From: an uncultured Bacteroidota bacterium
Lineage (GTDB): Bacteria > Bacteroidota > Bacteroidia > Chitinophagales > LD1
Length of the DNA: 60,606 nt
Assembly: GCA_937894725.1 (NCBI GenBank)
Contig: CALAYL010000075.1
Span: 1-60,606 of the forward strand
Reading direction: 5' to 3'
Of this stretch, positions 18,189 to 27,097 are shown piece by piece. The stretch's first letter is position 1. Every line of letters begins with the position of its first letter. Position numbers and translations under genes: made by a program. The notes beneath the pieces are model-generated. The model was given only the letters and a program-made list of their open reading frames with translations. It ran no database searches and was not told where the DNA came from.

Positions 18189-19415
18189 ATGAAAAAGTTG
18201 TTTGCCTCTTATCGAAACTTGCCAAATAGCGCCTGGTGGCTATTGGGAGCAGACGTGTGTCTTCAGCTTATCAATTCAGCTTTCGCAATATTGCTCAACT
18301 ATGTAATGATAGACCACGGATATAAAGACTATGACATCACTTCCATAAATGGCAATCGATATTTAGCGGTGCTGATTTGTGCATATCCACTCACCATATG
18401 GAGTCGAAAAATGAATTTAAAAACACTACTCCTCATAGGCGCGATAGCCTCTCCCCTGCTATCGTTGGCGATGCTATGGTGTATCCATTTTCATATATCT
18501 GAATTACTCAGAATAATCACGTTTTTATGGGGTGTCTCCTTTTCATTGATACAAGTTTTATCGCTGCCCATATTGATGAAAATCACGGATGACTCGAATC
18601 AAACTGAGGCTATTTCATTATTTTTTGCTGCTGGTAGTTTTACCATGATTTTTTGCGGTTTGTTAAATGTGATTATTCAAACCGCATTACCTGGATTATC
18701 CAATATATCAATTCTCACCCTATACTGTGTTTTGGCATGTGTGGGGCCATATTTCATATTCAATATCAAAGATGAACTATCTATAAGCACCAAAGGCGAA
18801 CATCATCGCACTACTAAAAAAGATTGGAAACGAATAGGAGAAGCACTCTTGCCCACTTTTTTGATTGCATTTGGCGCAGGATTTACCATACCTTTTATCA
18901 ATCTATTTTTCAATTTTGTGCATGGTGTAGGCTCAGATACCTTTTCAATGATGAATTCCATTGCTTTTACACTAGTCGTCATTGGCGGATTCTTGAATCC
19001 AATGGTCAAACGCAAATGGGGATATAAATTTTCGATTACTTTTTTTCAAATACTAGCCATTATTGCGCTATTTATAATGGGTGCTACAGAGTGGTATGGA
19101 GGTGCGTTTTGGGCAGCCTCGCTCGCTATTGGTATGTATATCATTCGTCAACCATTGATGAACATAGCAGGCCCGCTTACCACCGAACTCTCGATGAAAT
19201 ATGTAGGTGATAAAAACCAAAAAATAATTTCGGCCATCACCGCAGCCTTGTGGAGTGGCACTTGGTATATCAGCGCAGTGTTGTTTTCTATACTTAGGGA
19301 AATGAACATCAGCTATAGCAATATCATCTTCACCACAGTATTCTTTTATATACTAGGCGTATTGAGCTATTACAGGCTAATTCGGAAATTTGAACTAGAA
19401 AAAACGACAGACTAA
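18189..19415 (+). CDS. MFS transporter
   Basis: A 408-aa protein with about twelve hydrophobic segments in two halves, split by a polar loop near residue 200 (STKGEHHRTTKKDWKRIGEA). This is the layout of the major facilitator superfamily. Substrate motifs are not evident; a GAGFTIPFINLFF segment opens the second half. It lies 7 bp after miaA and is probably the last gene of the dapD operon. The stop TAA overlaps the convergent small lipoprotein's stop (CTAA, 4 bp). The substrate is unknown. Confidence 0.85.
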   Translation: MKKLFASYRNLPNSAWWLLGADVCLQLINSAFAILLNYVMIDHGYKDYDITSINGNRYLAVLICAYPLTIWSRKMNLKTLLLIGAIASPLLSLAMLWCIHFHISELLRIITFLWGVSFSLIQVLSLPILMKITDDSNQTEAISLFFAAGSFTMIFCGLLNVIIQTALPGLSNISILTLYCVLACVGPYFIFNIKDELSISTKGEHHRTTKKDWKRIGEALLPTFLIAFGAGFTIPFINLFFNFVHGVGSDTFSMMNSIAFTLVVIGGFLNPMVKRKWGYKFSITFFQILAIIALFIMGATEWYGGAFWAASLAIGMYIIRQPLMNIAGPLTTELSMKYVGDKNQKIISAITAALWSGTWYISAVLFSILREMNISYSNIIFTTVFFYILGVLSYYRLIRKFELEKTTD

Positions 19416-19627
19416 TCTACGTCCAAGCATTTTGAAGTGTAACCATTTTCAAAACTTTTTTCAAAACGCTTTTGATAATTTTTCATATCAAATGAAGTAC
19501 CACATACCTTTTGTGTGGAAGATACTTTTTGGTTTTTAGCATCGAATGCCTCACATTGTACACACTTTTTGGTACATGAAGCCATTGCCAAAATAATTAC
19601 AACGGATAGAGTCAATACTTTTTGCAT
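19412..19627 (-). CDS. Small Cys-rich lipoprotein
   Basis: A 71-aa protein with a signal sequence and lipobox (LAMASC) followed directly by CTKKCVQCEAF, then two more cysteines (KVCGTSF and SKCLDVD). Apart from the acylated Cys, four cysteines in ~50 residues could form disulfides or bind metal. No family recognised; similar tiny lipoproteins with CxxC near the lipid anchor are frequent in Bacteroidota. It is convergent with the MFS gene, with a 4-bp stop overlap. Confidence 0.75.
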   Translation of the reverse strand: MQKVLTLSVVIILAMASCTKKCVQCEAFDAKNQKVSSTQKVCGTSFDMKNYQKRFEKSFENGYTSKCLDVD

Positions 19628-19656
19628 GATTAGTTATTATTGTACAAATATATAAA

Positions 19657-20184
19657 ATGTTGCGAATTGGTTTAATTTCAGATACACATGGATTTTTAGA
19701 CCCAAAAGTTAAAGCGCATTTCGCAGCAGTAGATGAGATATGGCATGCAGGTGATATAGGCGATTGGAAAATAATAAAAGAGCTAGAAACGGTATGCCCT
19801 ATAGTCCGTACGGTGTGGGGAAATATAGATAGTCACACTATCAGAATACAATCGCATGAGCATTTGATATGGGAGGTCGAAGGGTTTAAAATATGGATGA
19901 CACATATAGGTGGCTATCCGCAACACTATCCCGCAGCTATAAAACATATGATGAACACGGTAAAACCGAATATTTTCATTTGTGGTCATTCACATATTCT
20001 AAAAGTAATGCGCGACCCTGCCTATCAAAATATGATAGTGCTCAATCCTGGTGCTGCAGGAGTACATGGCTGGCACAAGGTGAAAACAGTCTTGCGCTTT
20101 ACGCTCGACAATAAAAAAATGACCCAACTAGAAGCAATAGAACTAGGTAAACGAGGAGAACTAAAATCAAATAAAAATGAATAA
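19657..20184 (+). CDS. YfcE/MJ0936-type metallophosphoesterase
   Basis: A 175-aa calcineurin-like phosphodiesterase. Metal-binding motifs are complete: ISDTHGF (residues 7-13), HAGDIGDW, WGNIDSH, MTHIGG and CGHSHILK, and the family end LNPGAAG. The small single-domain size fits YfcE-like phosphodiesterases acting on cyclic or small phosphodiesters in the cytoplasm. It overlaps the following GNAT gene by 8 bp. Confidence 0.94.
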   Translation: MLRIGLISDTHGFLDPKVKAHFAAVDEIWHAGDIGDWKIIKELETVCPIVRTVWGNIDSHTIRIQSHEHLIWEVEGFKIWMTHIGGYPQHYPAAIKHMMNTVKPNIFICGHSHILKVMRDPAYQNMIVLNPGAAGVHGWHKVKTVLRFTLDNKKMTQLEAIELGKRGELKSNKNE

Positions 20185-20797
20185 AATAAGCTTACGAAAA
20201 TCTCAATCATATGAAAGAGCGCTGGCCACAACGCTGATATATAGTTCAGGCCCTCCAAGCTTTGAGTTTGTATTTAAAAATAAAAAAAATAGTGCTCTCG
20301 ATTTTTTGAACTATGCGTTTGTTCGTGAGGGCGGAGAGTTTAGCTACGACAACCACTTCTCCCTTTATCTAAATAACGAAATGGTAGGCATAGGCAGTGC
20401 ATTTAGTGCAAAACAGGGACAAGCATTCACGCTATATGAAGCTCGAAATATCATTGGTTTTTACAAACTAAAATGCACGCCAGTGATTTATCATGGATTG
20501 CAAATAGAGGGGCTTATCAAACTTCCCAAAAAAAATGAGGTTGCCTTAGCACATCTGGCCATAAAGCCCGAATACCAAGGCAAAGGATTAGGGACAGAGC
20601 TCATAAAGGCACTAATGCATACAGTAGAAAATCGAGCAGAGAAAACATTTGTACTAGATGTGTCAGAAGAAAATCTAAGAGCAAAAAATCTTTACGAAAA
20701 GTTGGGCTTTATGACTACAATGGAAATGAAATCAACATTGAAAAATCAATATTCATACGTAGCCAATCACACTCGAATGGCGTTGAATCATCGTTAA
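20177..20797 (+). CDS. GNAT family N-acetyltransferase
   Basis: A 206-aa protein with the acetyl-CoA binding motif A in the C-terminal half (LAIKPEYQGKGLGTELI, residues ~133-149) and the GNAT end motif NLRAKNLYEKLGF. The N-terminal part is longer than in minimal GNATs and includes SYDNHFSLYLNNEMVG. The substrate is unknown. It is coupled to the phosphoesterase by an 8-bp overlap and convergent with DUF456, whose stop shares TTAA. Confidence 0.88.
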   Translation: MNKISLRKSQSYERALATTLIYSSGPPSFEFVFKNKKNSALDFLNYAFVREGGEFSYDNHFSLYLNNEMVGIGSAFSAKQGQAFTLYEARNIIGFYKLKCTPVIYHGLQIEGLIKLPKKNEVALAHLAIKPEYQGKGLGTELIKALMHTVENRAEKTFVLDVSEENLRAKNLYEKLGFMTTMEMKSTLKNQYSYVANHTRMALNHR

Positions 20798-21291
20798 AAA
20801 GCCTTGCTAATAACCTTAATGGCTTCAACAAACACAAAGGTACTAATCAAGCCTGCTACTATGAGTTTTGTGCCAAGAGAAAGTAATGTGCCGAAAAAAG
20901 TCGCAATACCTGATTTGGTAGCGTCTTTGGTCTCTCTACCGCCTATCATATCGCCTATGATAGCGCCTACCAGCAATCCCAAAATCATACCCACAGGAGT
21001 AAAAAACATACCTAAAAGCATACCAATCACACTTCCCCAAATCCCTTGTTTTGTAGCCCCATATTTTTTTGCAAACCATATTGGCATAAAATAATCTAGG
21101 GCAACTACTATAAAGGATAAAACAGCGAAAATAACGAGCGTATAAATCTCAAAAGATGCAAACTGCCATTGCATCAATAACATGCCAGCAAAACAAAGTG
21201 GAGGCCCAGGCAACACAGGCGCAAAGCAACCTATAATACCCACGATACATAGGATGACTGCTAACAAGGAGACAAGGAGTTCTAATTGCAT
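20794..21291 (-). CDS. DUF456 family membrane protein
   Basis: A 165-aa inner-membrane protein. It has an N-terminal hydrophobic helix, then APVLPGPPLCFAGMLL (the conserved Pro-Gly-Pro turn of DUF456), a YFMPIWFAKKYGATKQGIWG motif, and two glycine-rich helices (GMLLGMFFTPVGMILG, VGAIIGDMIGG). Function unknown. The stop is shared with the convergent GNAT gene over 4 bp. Confidence 0.88.
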   Translation of the reverse strand: MQLELLVSLLAVILCIVGIIGCFAPVLPGPPLCFAGMLLMQWQFASFEIYTLVIFAVLSFIVVALDYFMPIWFAKKYGATKQGIWGSVIGMLLGMFFTPVGMILGLLVGAIIGDMIGGRETKDATKSGIATFFGTLLSLGTKLIVAGLISTFVFVEAIKVISKAF

Positions 21292-21438
21292 AATGTTGTT
21301 TTTTATATGACTATACCAAAATTAAAAGATTTAACTAAACGAAAGATTCATTTCTACTAAAAAAATTAACGGGCTTGAAGATGTGCTTTATTTTTACAAA
21401 ATAGGTAAATCTAACTTTCCTTTATATCTTTAAACCGC

Positions 21439-21975
21439 ATGATTAAAGATTTTGGTGATACGTATAGCACTAACAAAGACAAGGTATATAACCTTGCTCT
21501 ACATTATGCTCAAAACAGAGAAGATGCAGAAGAAATTATGCAAAATGTGTTCGTGGCTGTTTACCAAAATTTATCAAAGTTTAATGAAGATGCAACAATT
21601 GAAACTTGGATATATCGCATCACCATAAACAAATCACTAGATTTTTTGAAAGCAAAAAACAGAAAAAAAAGACTTGGCCCTTTTTATAATCTCTTTTTTG
21701 ATGACACTTTCACCATAAAGCACAACAATAACGACTTTGACCATCCGGGAGTACTACTCGAACAAAAAGAAGCAGTCAAGCGGATATTCGACCAGCTACA
21801 TCAGCTACCAGAGAGGCAAAAAACGGTACTTATTTTATGCAAAATAGAACATCAACCCATCGACAAAGTAGCCGAAATTTTAAACCTCAGTCCCAAAGCT
21901 GTGGAGTCGCTGTTGCAACGAGCTAAAGTAAATCTTCAAAAAAAATTGAATCAAAACGAAGGAAATAAATCGTAA
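21439..21975 (+). CDS. ECF RNA polymerase sigma factor
   Basis: A 178-aa sigma-70 family factor. Region 2 is NREDAEEIMQNVFVAVYQNL ... TWIYRITINKSLDFLKAKN (residues ~26-75). Region 4 is PERQKTVLILCKIEHQP and the helix-turn-helix VAEILNLSPKAVESLLQRAK. There is no region 3, as in ECF factors. It is the first gene of a six-gene plus-strand unit (membrane protein, Spy-like protein, MbnP, MbnH, YHYH protein), so it probably controls an envelope response, including its own operon. Confidence 0.94.
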   Translation: MIKDFGDTYSTNKDKVYNLALHYAQNREDAEEIMQNVFVAVYQNLSKFNEDATIETWIYRITINKSLDFLKAKNRKKRLGPFYNLFFDDTFTIKHNNNDFDHPGVLLEQKEAVKRIFDQLHQLPERQKTVLILCKIEHQPIDKVAEILNLSPKAVESLLQRAKVNLQKKLNQNEGNKS

Positions 21976-22004
21976 AAATCGTCTAACCCTTTAACAACGA
22001 AAAA

Positions 22005-22265
22005 ATGGAATCAGATATAGACATATTAGAAAACATTCAAAGAGTGAATGCACCTGACTTGAATTTTGCCACTCTTGAAGCACAAGCGGCATTGCTAAAC
22101 AAACAAAAAGTTTCTGCCCCCATTATGATTACTACTATTAGCGGACTGTTACTTTTGATAAGCTTAAATATATTAACGATAAGTACTTTTGTGAAACAAA
22201 AGCCCCAGCACACAGATGATGCTCAGTTCCTTTATCTTGTAAACAACAACTCACTTTACCAATGA
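22005..22265 (+). CDS. Small single-pass membrane protein, possible anti-sigma factor
   Basis: An 86-aa protein with a ~45-residue soluble N-terminus (MESDIDILENIQRVNAPDLN), one membrane segment (IMITTISGLLLLISLNILTI) and a short outer tail. The topology (cytoplasmic part, one helix, periplasmic tail) and the place directly after the ECF gene suggest an anti-sigma role. It has no zinc-binding HxxxCxxC motif and is very short, so this is inference. Its stop overlaps the next start (ATGA). Confidence 0.6.
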   Translation: MESDIDILENIQRVNAPDLNFATLEAQAALLNKQKVSAPIMITTISGLLLLISLNILTISTFVKQKPQHTDDAQFLYLVNNNSLYQ

Positions 22266-22702
22266 ACAAAACCAAGTTTTTAACTGTAATAATAGTATTG
22301 CTTATCGCCACTAATCTTATGTTGATTTTCACTGCTGCTTTGCCAAATCGACATCACCCAACGGAACCGAAAAAAATAATCATTGACAAGTTGGGATTAG
22401 ACAACAATCAGCAAGAAAAATATCAACGCCTCATATATGAGCATCAACAACTATTGAAAGGTCTTGACAAAACTATACTATTGCAAAAATCTGCATTGTT
22501 TACAAGCCTAAAAAATGAAAACCAAACTGCATTTCAAGATTCGATAATCAGCGCGTTATCTTTGACACAAAGAGAAGTTGAAAAGCTTCATCTCGCTCAT
22601 TTTAAAGCAATAAAAGCGTTGTGTAAGCCAAATCAAGTGGAGCGATTCAACTCCCTCACAGAGGATCTGGCTGATCTCTTTTCTGGAAAACGAAAACCAT
22701 AA
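22262..22702 (+). CDS. Spy/CpxP-like periplasmic protein
   Basis: A 146-aa protein with an N-terminal membrane/signal segment (FLTVIIVLLIATNLMLIF) and a helical periplasmic domain: KLGLDNNQQEKYQRLIYEHQ ... LTQREVEKLHLAHFKAIKAL ... PNQVERFNSLTEDLADLF. The pattern of paired long helices matches periplasmic heavy-metal sensors and Spy/CpxP chaperones. In Bacteroidota such proteins commonly follow ECF sigma factors. It probably senses envelope or metal stress and modulates the sigma factor with the preceding small protein. There is no strict LTxxQ repeat, so the family call is moderate. Confidence 0.7.
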   Translation: MNKTKFLTVIIVLLIATNLMLIFTAALPNRHHPTEPKKIIIDKLGLDNNQQEKYQRLIYEHQQLLKGLDKTILLQKSALFTSLKNENQTAFQDSIISALSLTQREVEKLHLAHFKAIKALCKPNQVERFNSLTEDLADLFSGKRKP

Positions 22703-22706
22703 ACGG

Positions 22707-23348
22707 ATGCGTTGGGTTTTAATTCTTTTTCCTATTGCGCTATTAGGGCGGCCTACACTCATCAATATTACCCCAACATGGGGTAATCAAGAGATACGTC
22801 TAAATGAAAAATATACATTCAATAACGATACCGTGATTTTTGAAACAGTAAAGTTTTATATTTCTGCTATTGAATGCAATGAAACCAAAAAGAAAAAAAA
22901 TGAGCCATTAAGATTTCATCTATATGATATAGAAAATCCTTTATCAAAAACGTTGGTCTTAAATATCGCCACTAAGCCAAACACAAAAAAAATAGCCATA
23001 CATTTTGGAGTAGATAGCGCTACTCATGAACAGGGAATATTGCAAGGTGATTTAGATCCCACCAAAGGTATGTATTGGACATGGCAAACGGGTTATATCA
23101 ATTTAAAACTGGAAGGAAAACGAAATGGCTCCCCATTCCAATTTCATATTGGCGGCTACATTTCTCCATTCAATACCTTTCAAACAATCACTTTTGATAT
23201 AGAAAAAAAAGACCTATATGATTTAACTATCGACTTCAAAAAATGGTATGAAAAAGCTATAACCTTAGACACCTCACACATCATGTCCCCTGGAGAAAAA
23301 GCGGCTTCATTATCTACACATCTTAAACAATGTATATCGCTAAGATGA
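22707..23348 (+). CDS. MbnP-like copper-binding protein (metallo-mystery pair)
   Basis: A 213-aa exported protein with a signal peptide (MRWVLILFPIALLG). The mature part matches the MbnP-like domain of Bacteroidota: ETVKFYISAIECN, LYDIENPLSKTL, AIHFGVDSATHEQGI, GDLDPTKGMYWTWQTGYINL and FQFHIGGY. In the characterised methanobactin-linked pair, MbnP binds copper and one Trp is oxidised to kynurenine by its partner MbnH. The conserved WTWQTGY segment offers candidate Trp residues. It is followed by the dihaem peroxidase gene with an ATGA overlap, so the pair is co-translated. No methanobactin genes are nearby. Confidence 0.8.
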   Translation: MRWVLILFPIALLGRPTLINITPTWGNQEIRLNEKYTFNNDTVIFETVKFYISAIECNETKKKKNEPLRFHLYDIENPLSKTLVLNIATKPNTKKIAIHFGVDSATHEQGILQGDLDPTKGMYWTWQTGYINLKLEGKRNGSPFQFHIGGYISPFNTFQTITFDIEKKDLYDLTIDFKKWYEKAITLDTSHIMSPGEKAASLSTHLKQCISLR

Positions 23349-24361
23349 GCGTATATTCAAGACCTCTCATTTTAATACTTTGCATAGGGCTGATAAGCTT
23401 TTCAAGTCCTCCTCATTTTATATTACCTTCTCATTTCCCTCCCCCTACATACAATTTTAGTACCCATAAATTTTCACCTAAAAAAGTAATGATAGGTAGA
23501 ATGCTTTTTTACGACCCTATACTATCTATCGATAGCACTGTATCATGCTCGAGTTGTCATCTATCTCATACAGCCTTCGCACATACAGACCACAATTTAA
23601 GCCATGGCATAGGCGATAGTATTGGCACACGAAATGCACCGGCACTAATGAATTTAGCTTGGCAAAATAAATTTATGTGGGATGGAGCTATTACTAATTT
23701 AGATATGCAATCGCTCGCGCCTATCAGCCATCCTCGCGAAATGGGTGAGACGATAAATCAGGTACTTTTAAAACTAAACAATAGTGCTCTTTATAAGCAA
23801 ACATTTCAAAAAGAAAAAATCGAAAGTGCTGACGTACTTACATCGCTTTCACAGTTTATGCTCACTTTTATAAGTGCCAATGCCAAATACGATAGTGTGC
23901 TTCGCCATCAAGCAGTGTTTAATTCTCAAGAAGAGAATGGCTATACCTTATTCAAAAAAAACTGTGCCATTTGTCATCAAGAACCGCTGTTATCTTCCTT
24001 TGAATTTAAAAACAATGGATTGACAATCGATACCAACCTGAATGATCTAGGTAGATACCATATTACGATGAATCCCACAGATTCATTTTGTTTTAAAATA
24101 CCTTCTCTACGAAATGTGGAGTACTCTTACCCTTATATGCACGATGGACGATTTAAAAAACTTATGGATGTACTAAATCATTATACAGATGGAATCAAAA
24201 AAACCTCTACTCTAGCCCCAGAACTTTCTACATCCATCATCTTAAGTAAAAATGAAAAGATAGATTTAATTGCATTCTTACTCACGCTTTCAGATAGAAA
24301 TTTTATATTGAATAAGCAATACACTTACCCAAAAGAAAATTTTAAACAAACGAAGGATTAA
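23345..24361 (+). CDS. Dihaem cytochrome c peroxidase family protein (MbnH-like)
   Basis: A ~338-aa periplasmic dihaem protein. I take ATG 23345, which overlaps the MbnP stop as ATGA, rather than the ATG at 23330. After a signal peptide come the first haem site CSSCH and the second CAICH, with the family marks RNAPALMNLAWQ, FMWDG, LSHGIGDS, and IPSLRNVEYSYPYMHDGRF with the late Met/His region. In MbnH-type enzymes the two haems form a high-valent state that oxidises a Trp of MbnP. The pairing with MbnP makes that role more likely than classical H2O2 detoxification. Confidence 0.87.
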   Translation: MSVYSRPLILILCIGLISFSSPPHFILPSHFPPPTYNFSTHKFSPKKVMIGRMLFYDPILSIDSTVSCSSCHLSHTAFAHTDHNLSHGIGDSIGTRNAPALMNLAWQNKFMWDGAITNLDMQSLAPISHPREMGETINQVLLKLNNSALYKQTFQKEKIESADVLTSLSQFMLTFISANAKYDSVLRHQAVFNSQEENGYTLFKKNCAICHQEPLLSSFEFKNNGLTIDTNLNDLGRYHITMNPTDSFCFKIPSLRNVEYSYPYMHDGRFKKLMDVLNHYTDGIKKTSTLAPELSTSIILSKNEKIDLIAFLLTLSDRNFILNKQYTYPKENFKQTKD

Positions 24362-24395
24362 ACTAAAAAAATCGTCTAACACCACTAAACAAAAT

Positions 24396-25748
24396 ATGAA
24401 AAAATCAACCTTACTTTCATTGCTTGTATCTTCATTTATTTTTGCTGATGCACAAGTATCACCAATCATCAGTGCATGGATGCAAAACACGACAAATCTT
24501 ATGGGCAAACACTATCTACAAGGCAGCTCTGCGGTAATAAATGATAATGTTTTAGCTAATGTGCAGTCTGTAAATTACTCCTCAACCAGTGTATATATAG
24601 CCACAAATGGCATTCCAGCCTACGCCACAGGTCCATTTAAAGATGGAAATCCGTCATTAGCTACTTCGCAGAATGCGATTTTTAAATTGCCCTTAAGCCC
24701 AGCAGATAAAACAGGTACAAAAACTCCTACCACGGCTGGAAATATTGGCATTTTTGTAAATGGGGTTGCTCTTTTTGATTATAGAGATGGCGTAATGTGG
24801 AACACCACTTCAAATAATATCTGTGGTGGCCCTGGCAATCCAATGTGCCCAGGCGGACCTAGCTATTCATCTCCTTGGAATCGAGATGCCGTACCTGCCG
24901 AAAAAAGAGGATTTGACTGCGCCAAAGCTCATCCAGCAATGGGAAATTATCATCATCATCAAAACCCTTCTGCTTTCAATTTAGATAAACTATTAGCCTC
25001 AGACATTTGTGATTCATTTCCTTCTGATGGTTTATATGTGATAGACAGTGCTTCCCACTCACCGCTGATTGGCTTTGCCTATGATGGCTATCCTATATAT
25101 GGTGCATATGGCTTTAAAAATGTAGATGGCACTGGTGGCATAGTCCGCATCAAATCAAGCTACAAATTATCTTCAGCCACCACACGAACAAATGGGCCTG
25201 CTGTAAATACCACATATTTCAATGGCTATTTTAGAGAAGACTATATTTATACCGCTACCACAGCTGCTACACCAGACTTTCTCGATGAACACAACGGTCG
25301 ATTTTGTGTCACTCCAGAGTATCCCCAAGGTACGTATTGCTACTTTGCCACTGTAGATGAAAATTGGAATTCCGCTTATCCATATGTTGTTGGCCCAACA
25401 TTTTATGGAGTAGTATCGGGAGCAAAAGTTGCCAGCATTACGGAAACCGTAACGGCCTATACGCCTTCTACTACAGGAATCAATAATTCATCCCTAGAAG
25501 ACATAAAAGTCTCGGTATATCCAAACCCAGGTTCAGATTATCTTGCCGTACAAGTAGGTCAAATCGTGAATGACAATATTAAGTTAAATCTTATTGAACT
25601 TACTGGTAAAAAATTGTTAGAAACAACGCTTGTACAAGGCAGCACAATGGCCAATTTTGATACACGCACACTTTATGACGGAGTGTATCTAATTCAAATA
25701 GGCGATGCTAAAAATACACTTACTAAGCGAGTGGTCATTCAGCATTAA
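24396..25748 (+). CDS. YHYH domain protein with T9SS sorting domain
   Basis: A 450-aa secreted protein. The signal peptide ends near ADAQ. The YHYH-family core includes the His cluster GNYHHHQNP (residues ~186-194), FAYDGYPIYGAYGF and LDEHNGRFCVTPEYPQGTYC, and Cys residues in CGGPGNPMCPGG. The last ~80 residues are a type A T9SS domain (KVSVYPNPGSDYLAV ... DGVYLIQIG). The His/Cys-rich core suggests metal binding; the biochemical function is unknown. It lies 34 bp after the peroxidase gene and ends at a bidirectional terminator, so it closes the ECF-led operon. Confidence 0.88.
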   Translation: MKKSTLLSLLVSSFIFADAQVSPIISAWMQNTTNLMGKHYLQGSSAVINDNVLANVQSVNYSSTSVYIATNGIPAYATGPFKDGNPSLATSQNAIFKLPLSPADKTGTKTPTTAGNIGIFVNGVALFDYRDGVMWNTTSNNICGGPGNPMCPGGPSYSSPWNRDAVPAEKRGFDCAKAHPAMGNYHHHQNPSAFNLDKLLASDICDSFPSDGLYVIDSASHSPLIGFAYDGYPIYGAYGFKNVDGTGGIVRIKSSYKLSSATTRTNGPAVNTTYFNGYFREDYIYTATTAATPDFLDEHNGRFCVTPEYPQGTYCYFATVDENWNSAYPYVVGPTFYGVVSGAKVASITETVTAYTPSTTGINNSSLEDIKVSVYPNPGSDYLAVQVGQIVNDNIKLNLIELTGKKLLETTLVQGSTMANFDTRTLYDGVYLIQIGDAKNTLTKRVVIQH

Positions 25749-25772
25749 TTTTTCCAACAAAAAACTAAAAAA

Positions 25773-25800
25773 GCGACCGCCCAAAGTGCGGTCGCATTTT
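25773..25800. terminator. Bidirectional terminator between the YHYH gene and folC
   Basis: Perfect 8-bp stem GCGACCGC / GCGGTCGC with a 7-nt loop, flanked by A-rich sequence on the left and TTTT on the right. It can serve both the plus-strand operon and the minus-strand folC, which ends at 25799. Confidence 0.88.
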
Positions 25801-27070
25801 ATATCACCTCGGCTACTACAAATATACTACCCGATACAATGACTATATCCTCTTTTGCAGCAGATTTTAGTGCTGTTTTATATGCTCGCTTTACGGACAC
25901 GTAAGCCTCACCATACAAGCTGTTTTTTTCTGCCTCTTGACTAAGTTCTAGCGCATCTTTACCTCTGGGTATGGCTGGTTTGCAAAAATAGTAGGCAGCA
26001 TCTTTGGGCAATAATGAGAACACTTTGCTCAAGTCTTTATCGCTCACCGTTCCATATACAAAATGAATTTTCCGTACCTGATCAGCCGCTATTTGTGATA
26101 GCAAAACCATAAGCCCTGCTTCGTTGTGAGCACTATCAAAAATCACCAAAGGCTTTTTGTTTACTACCATAAAACGACCTAAAAAATAAGTGCTTTTTCG
26201 TACATGGCGCAGTCCCTTTTTCAATACCCTCTCTGATATATCAAACTTCATTTTTCGCAACTGCTCCACCCCTGCCAAAGCAGTAGATAAGTTTTTCAAC
26301 TGGTACTCCCCTGCTAAATCAGTTTTGTATTTCTTTCCATTATACAAAAAGGTAAGTTTATTAAGCTTATGCTTTAGGAGACTTAACTTTGTTACCTTGT
26401 CAGCAAACACAATTTCACTATTGCATTGCTTTGCTTTTTGCACAAATACTTGCTTGATTTCATCTTGTGTTTCCCCAATCACTACAGGAACAGAGGGTTT
26501 AATAATACCTGCCTTTTCGGTAGCAATTTTGGGCAATGTATTGCCCAAAAAAAGTTGATGGTCATAAGATATATTGGTAATAATGGAAAGTATTGGAATC
26601 ACCAAATTAGTAGAATCCAAACGTCCACCCATACCCGTTTCTAGCACCACTATATCTACTTTCTTATCCTTAAAATATTGAAAAGCCATAGCATTCGTAA
26701 TCTCAAAAAAGGAGGCTTTTATGTTGGCAAATGCTTCTTTGTTTTCTTTTATAAAATGAGCGATATATAGCTTTGAAATCAGTTTGCCATTTATCTTTAT
26801 TCGTTCTCGATAGTCTTTATAATGTGGAGAACTAAACACCCCTACTTTCAAACCTTGCGCTTGCAAAATAGATGCTAGTATATGAGTGACCGAACCCTTT
26901 CCGTTGGTACCTGCGACATGTATAAATTTACAATCATTTTGCGGATTGCCGAGTCTTTCACACAGTGCTGTGATATTGGTCAAATCAGCTTTATACGCTG
27001 CTGCTCCTATTCGTTGATACATGGGGAGCTGCTCTAAAAGGTAGGAAAGTGCTTTTTTATAGGCTGCCAT
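25799..27070 (-). CDS. folC: Bifunctional folylpolyglutamate synthase / dihydrofolate synthase
   Basis: A 423-aa Mur-ligase-fold enzyme that adds glutamate to dihydropteroate and folates. The P-loop is FIHVAGTNGKGSVTH (residues ~47-61), then FSSPHYKDYRERIKI, VLETGMGGRLDSTN (Mg2+ site) and ITNISYDHQLFLGNT. The C-terminal domain has VIFDSAHNEAGL and VYGTVSDKD. The length is normal. It is the last gene of exbB-exbD-tonB-folC on the minus strand, 27 bp after tonB. Confidence 0.95.
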   Translation of the reverse strand: MAAYKKALSYLLEQLPMYQRIGAAAYKADLTNITALCERLGNPQNDCKFIHVAGTNGKGSVTHILASILQAQGLKVGVFSSPHYKDYRERIKINGKLISKLYIAHFIKENKEAFANIKASFFEITNAMAFQYFKDKKVDIVVLETGMGGRLDSTNLVIPILSIITNISYDHQLFLGNTLPKIATEKAGIIKPSVPVVIGETQDEIKQVFVQKAKQCNSEIVFADKVTKLSLLKHKLNKLTFLYNGKKYKTDLAGEYQLKNLSTALAGVEQLRKMKFDISERVLKKGLRHVRKSTYFLGRFMVVNKKPLVIFDSAHNEAGLMVLLSQIAADQVRKIHFVYGTVSDKDLSKVFSLLPKDAAYYFCKPAIPRGKDALELSQEAEKNSLYGEAYVSVKRAYKTALKSAAKEDIVIVSGSIFVVAEVI

Positions 27071-27097
27071 CGTTTTTTGACAGTAAAAAAAGAGAAT

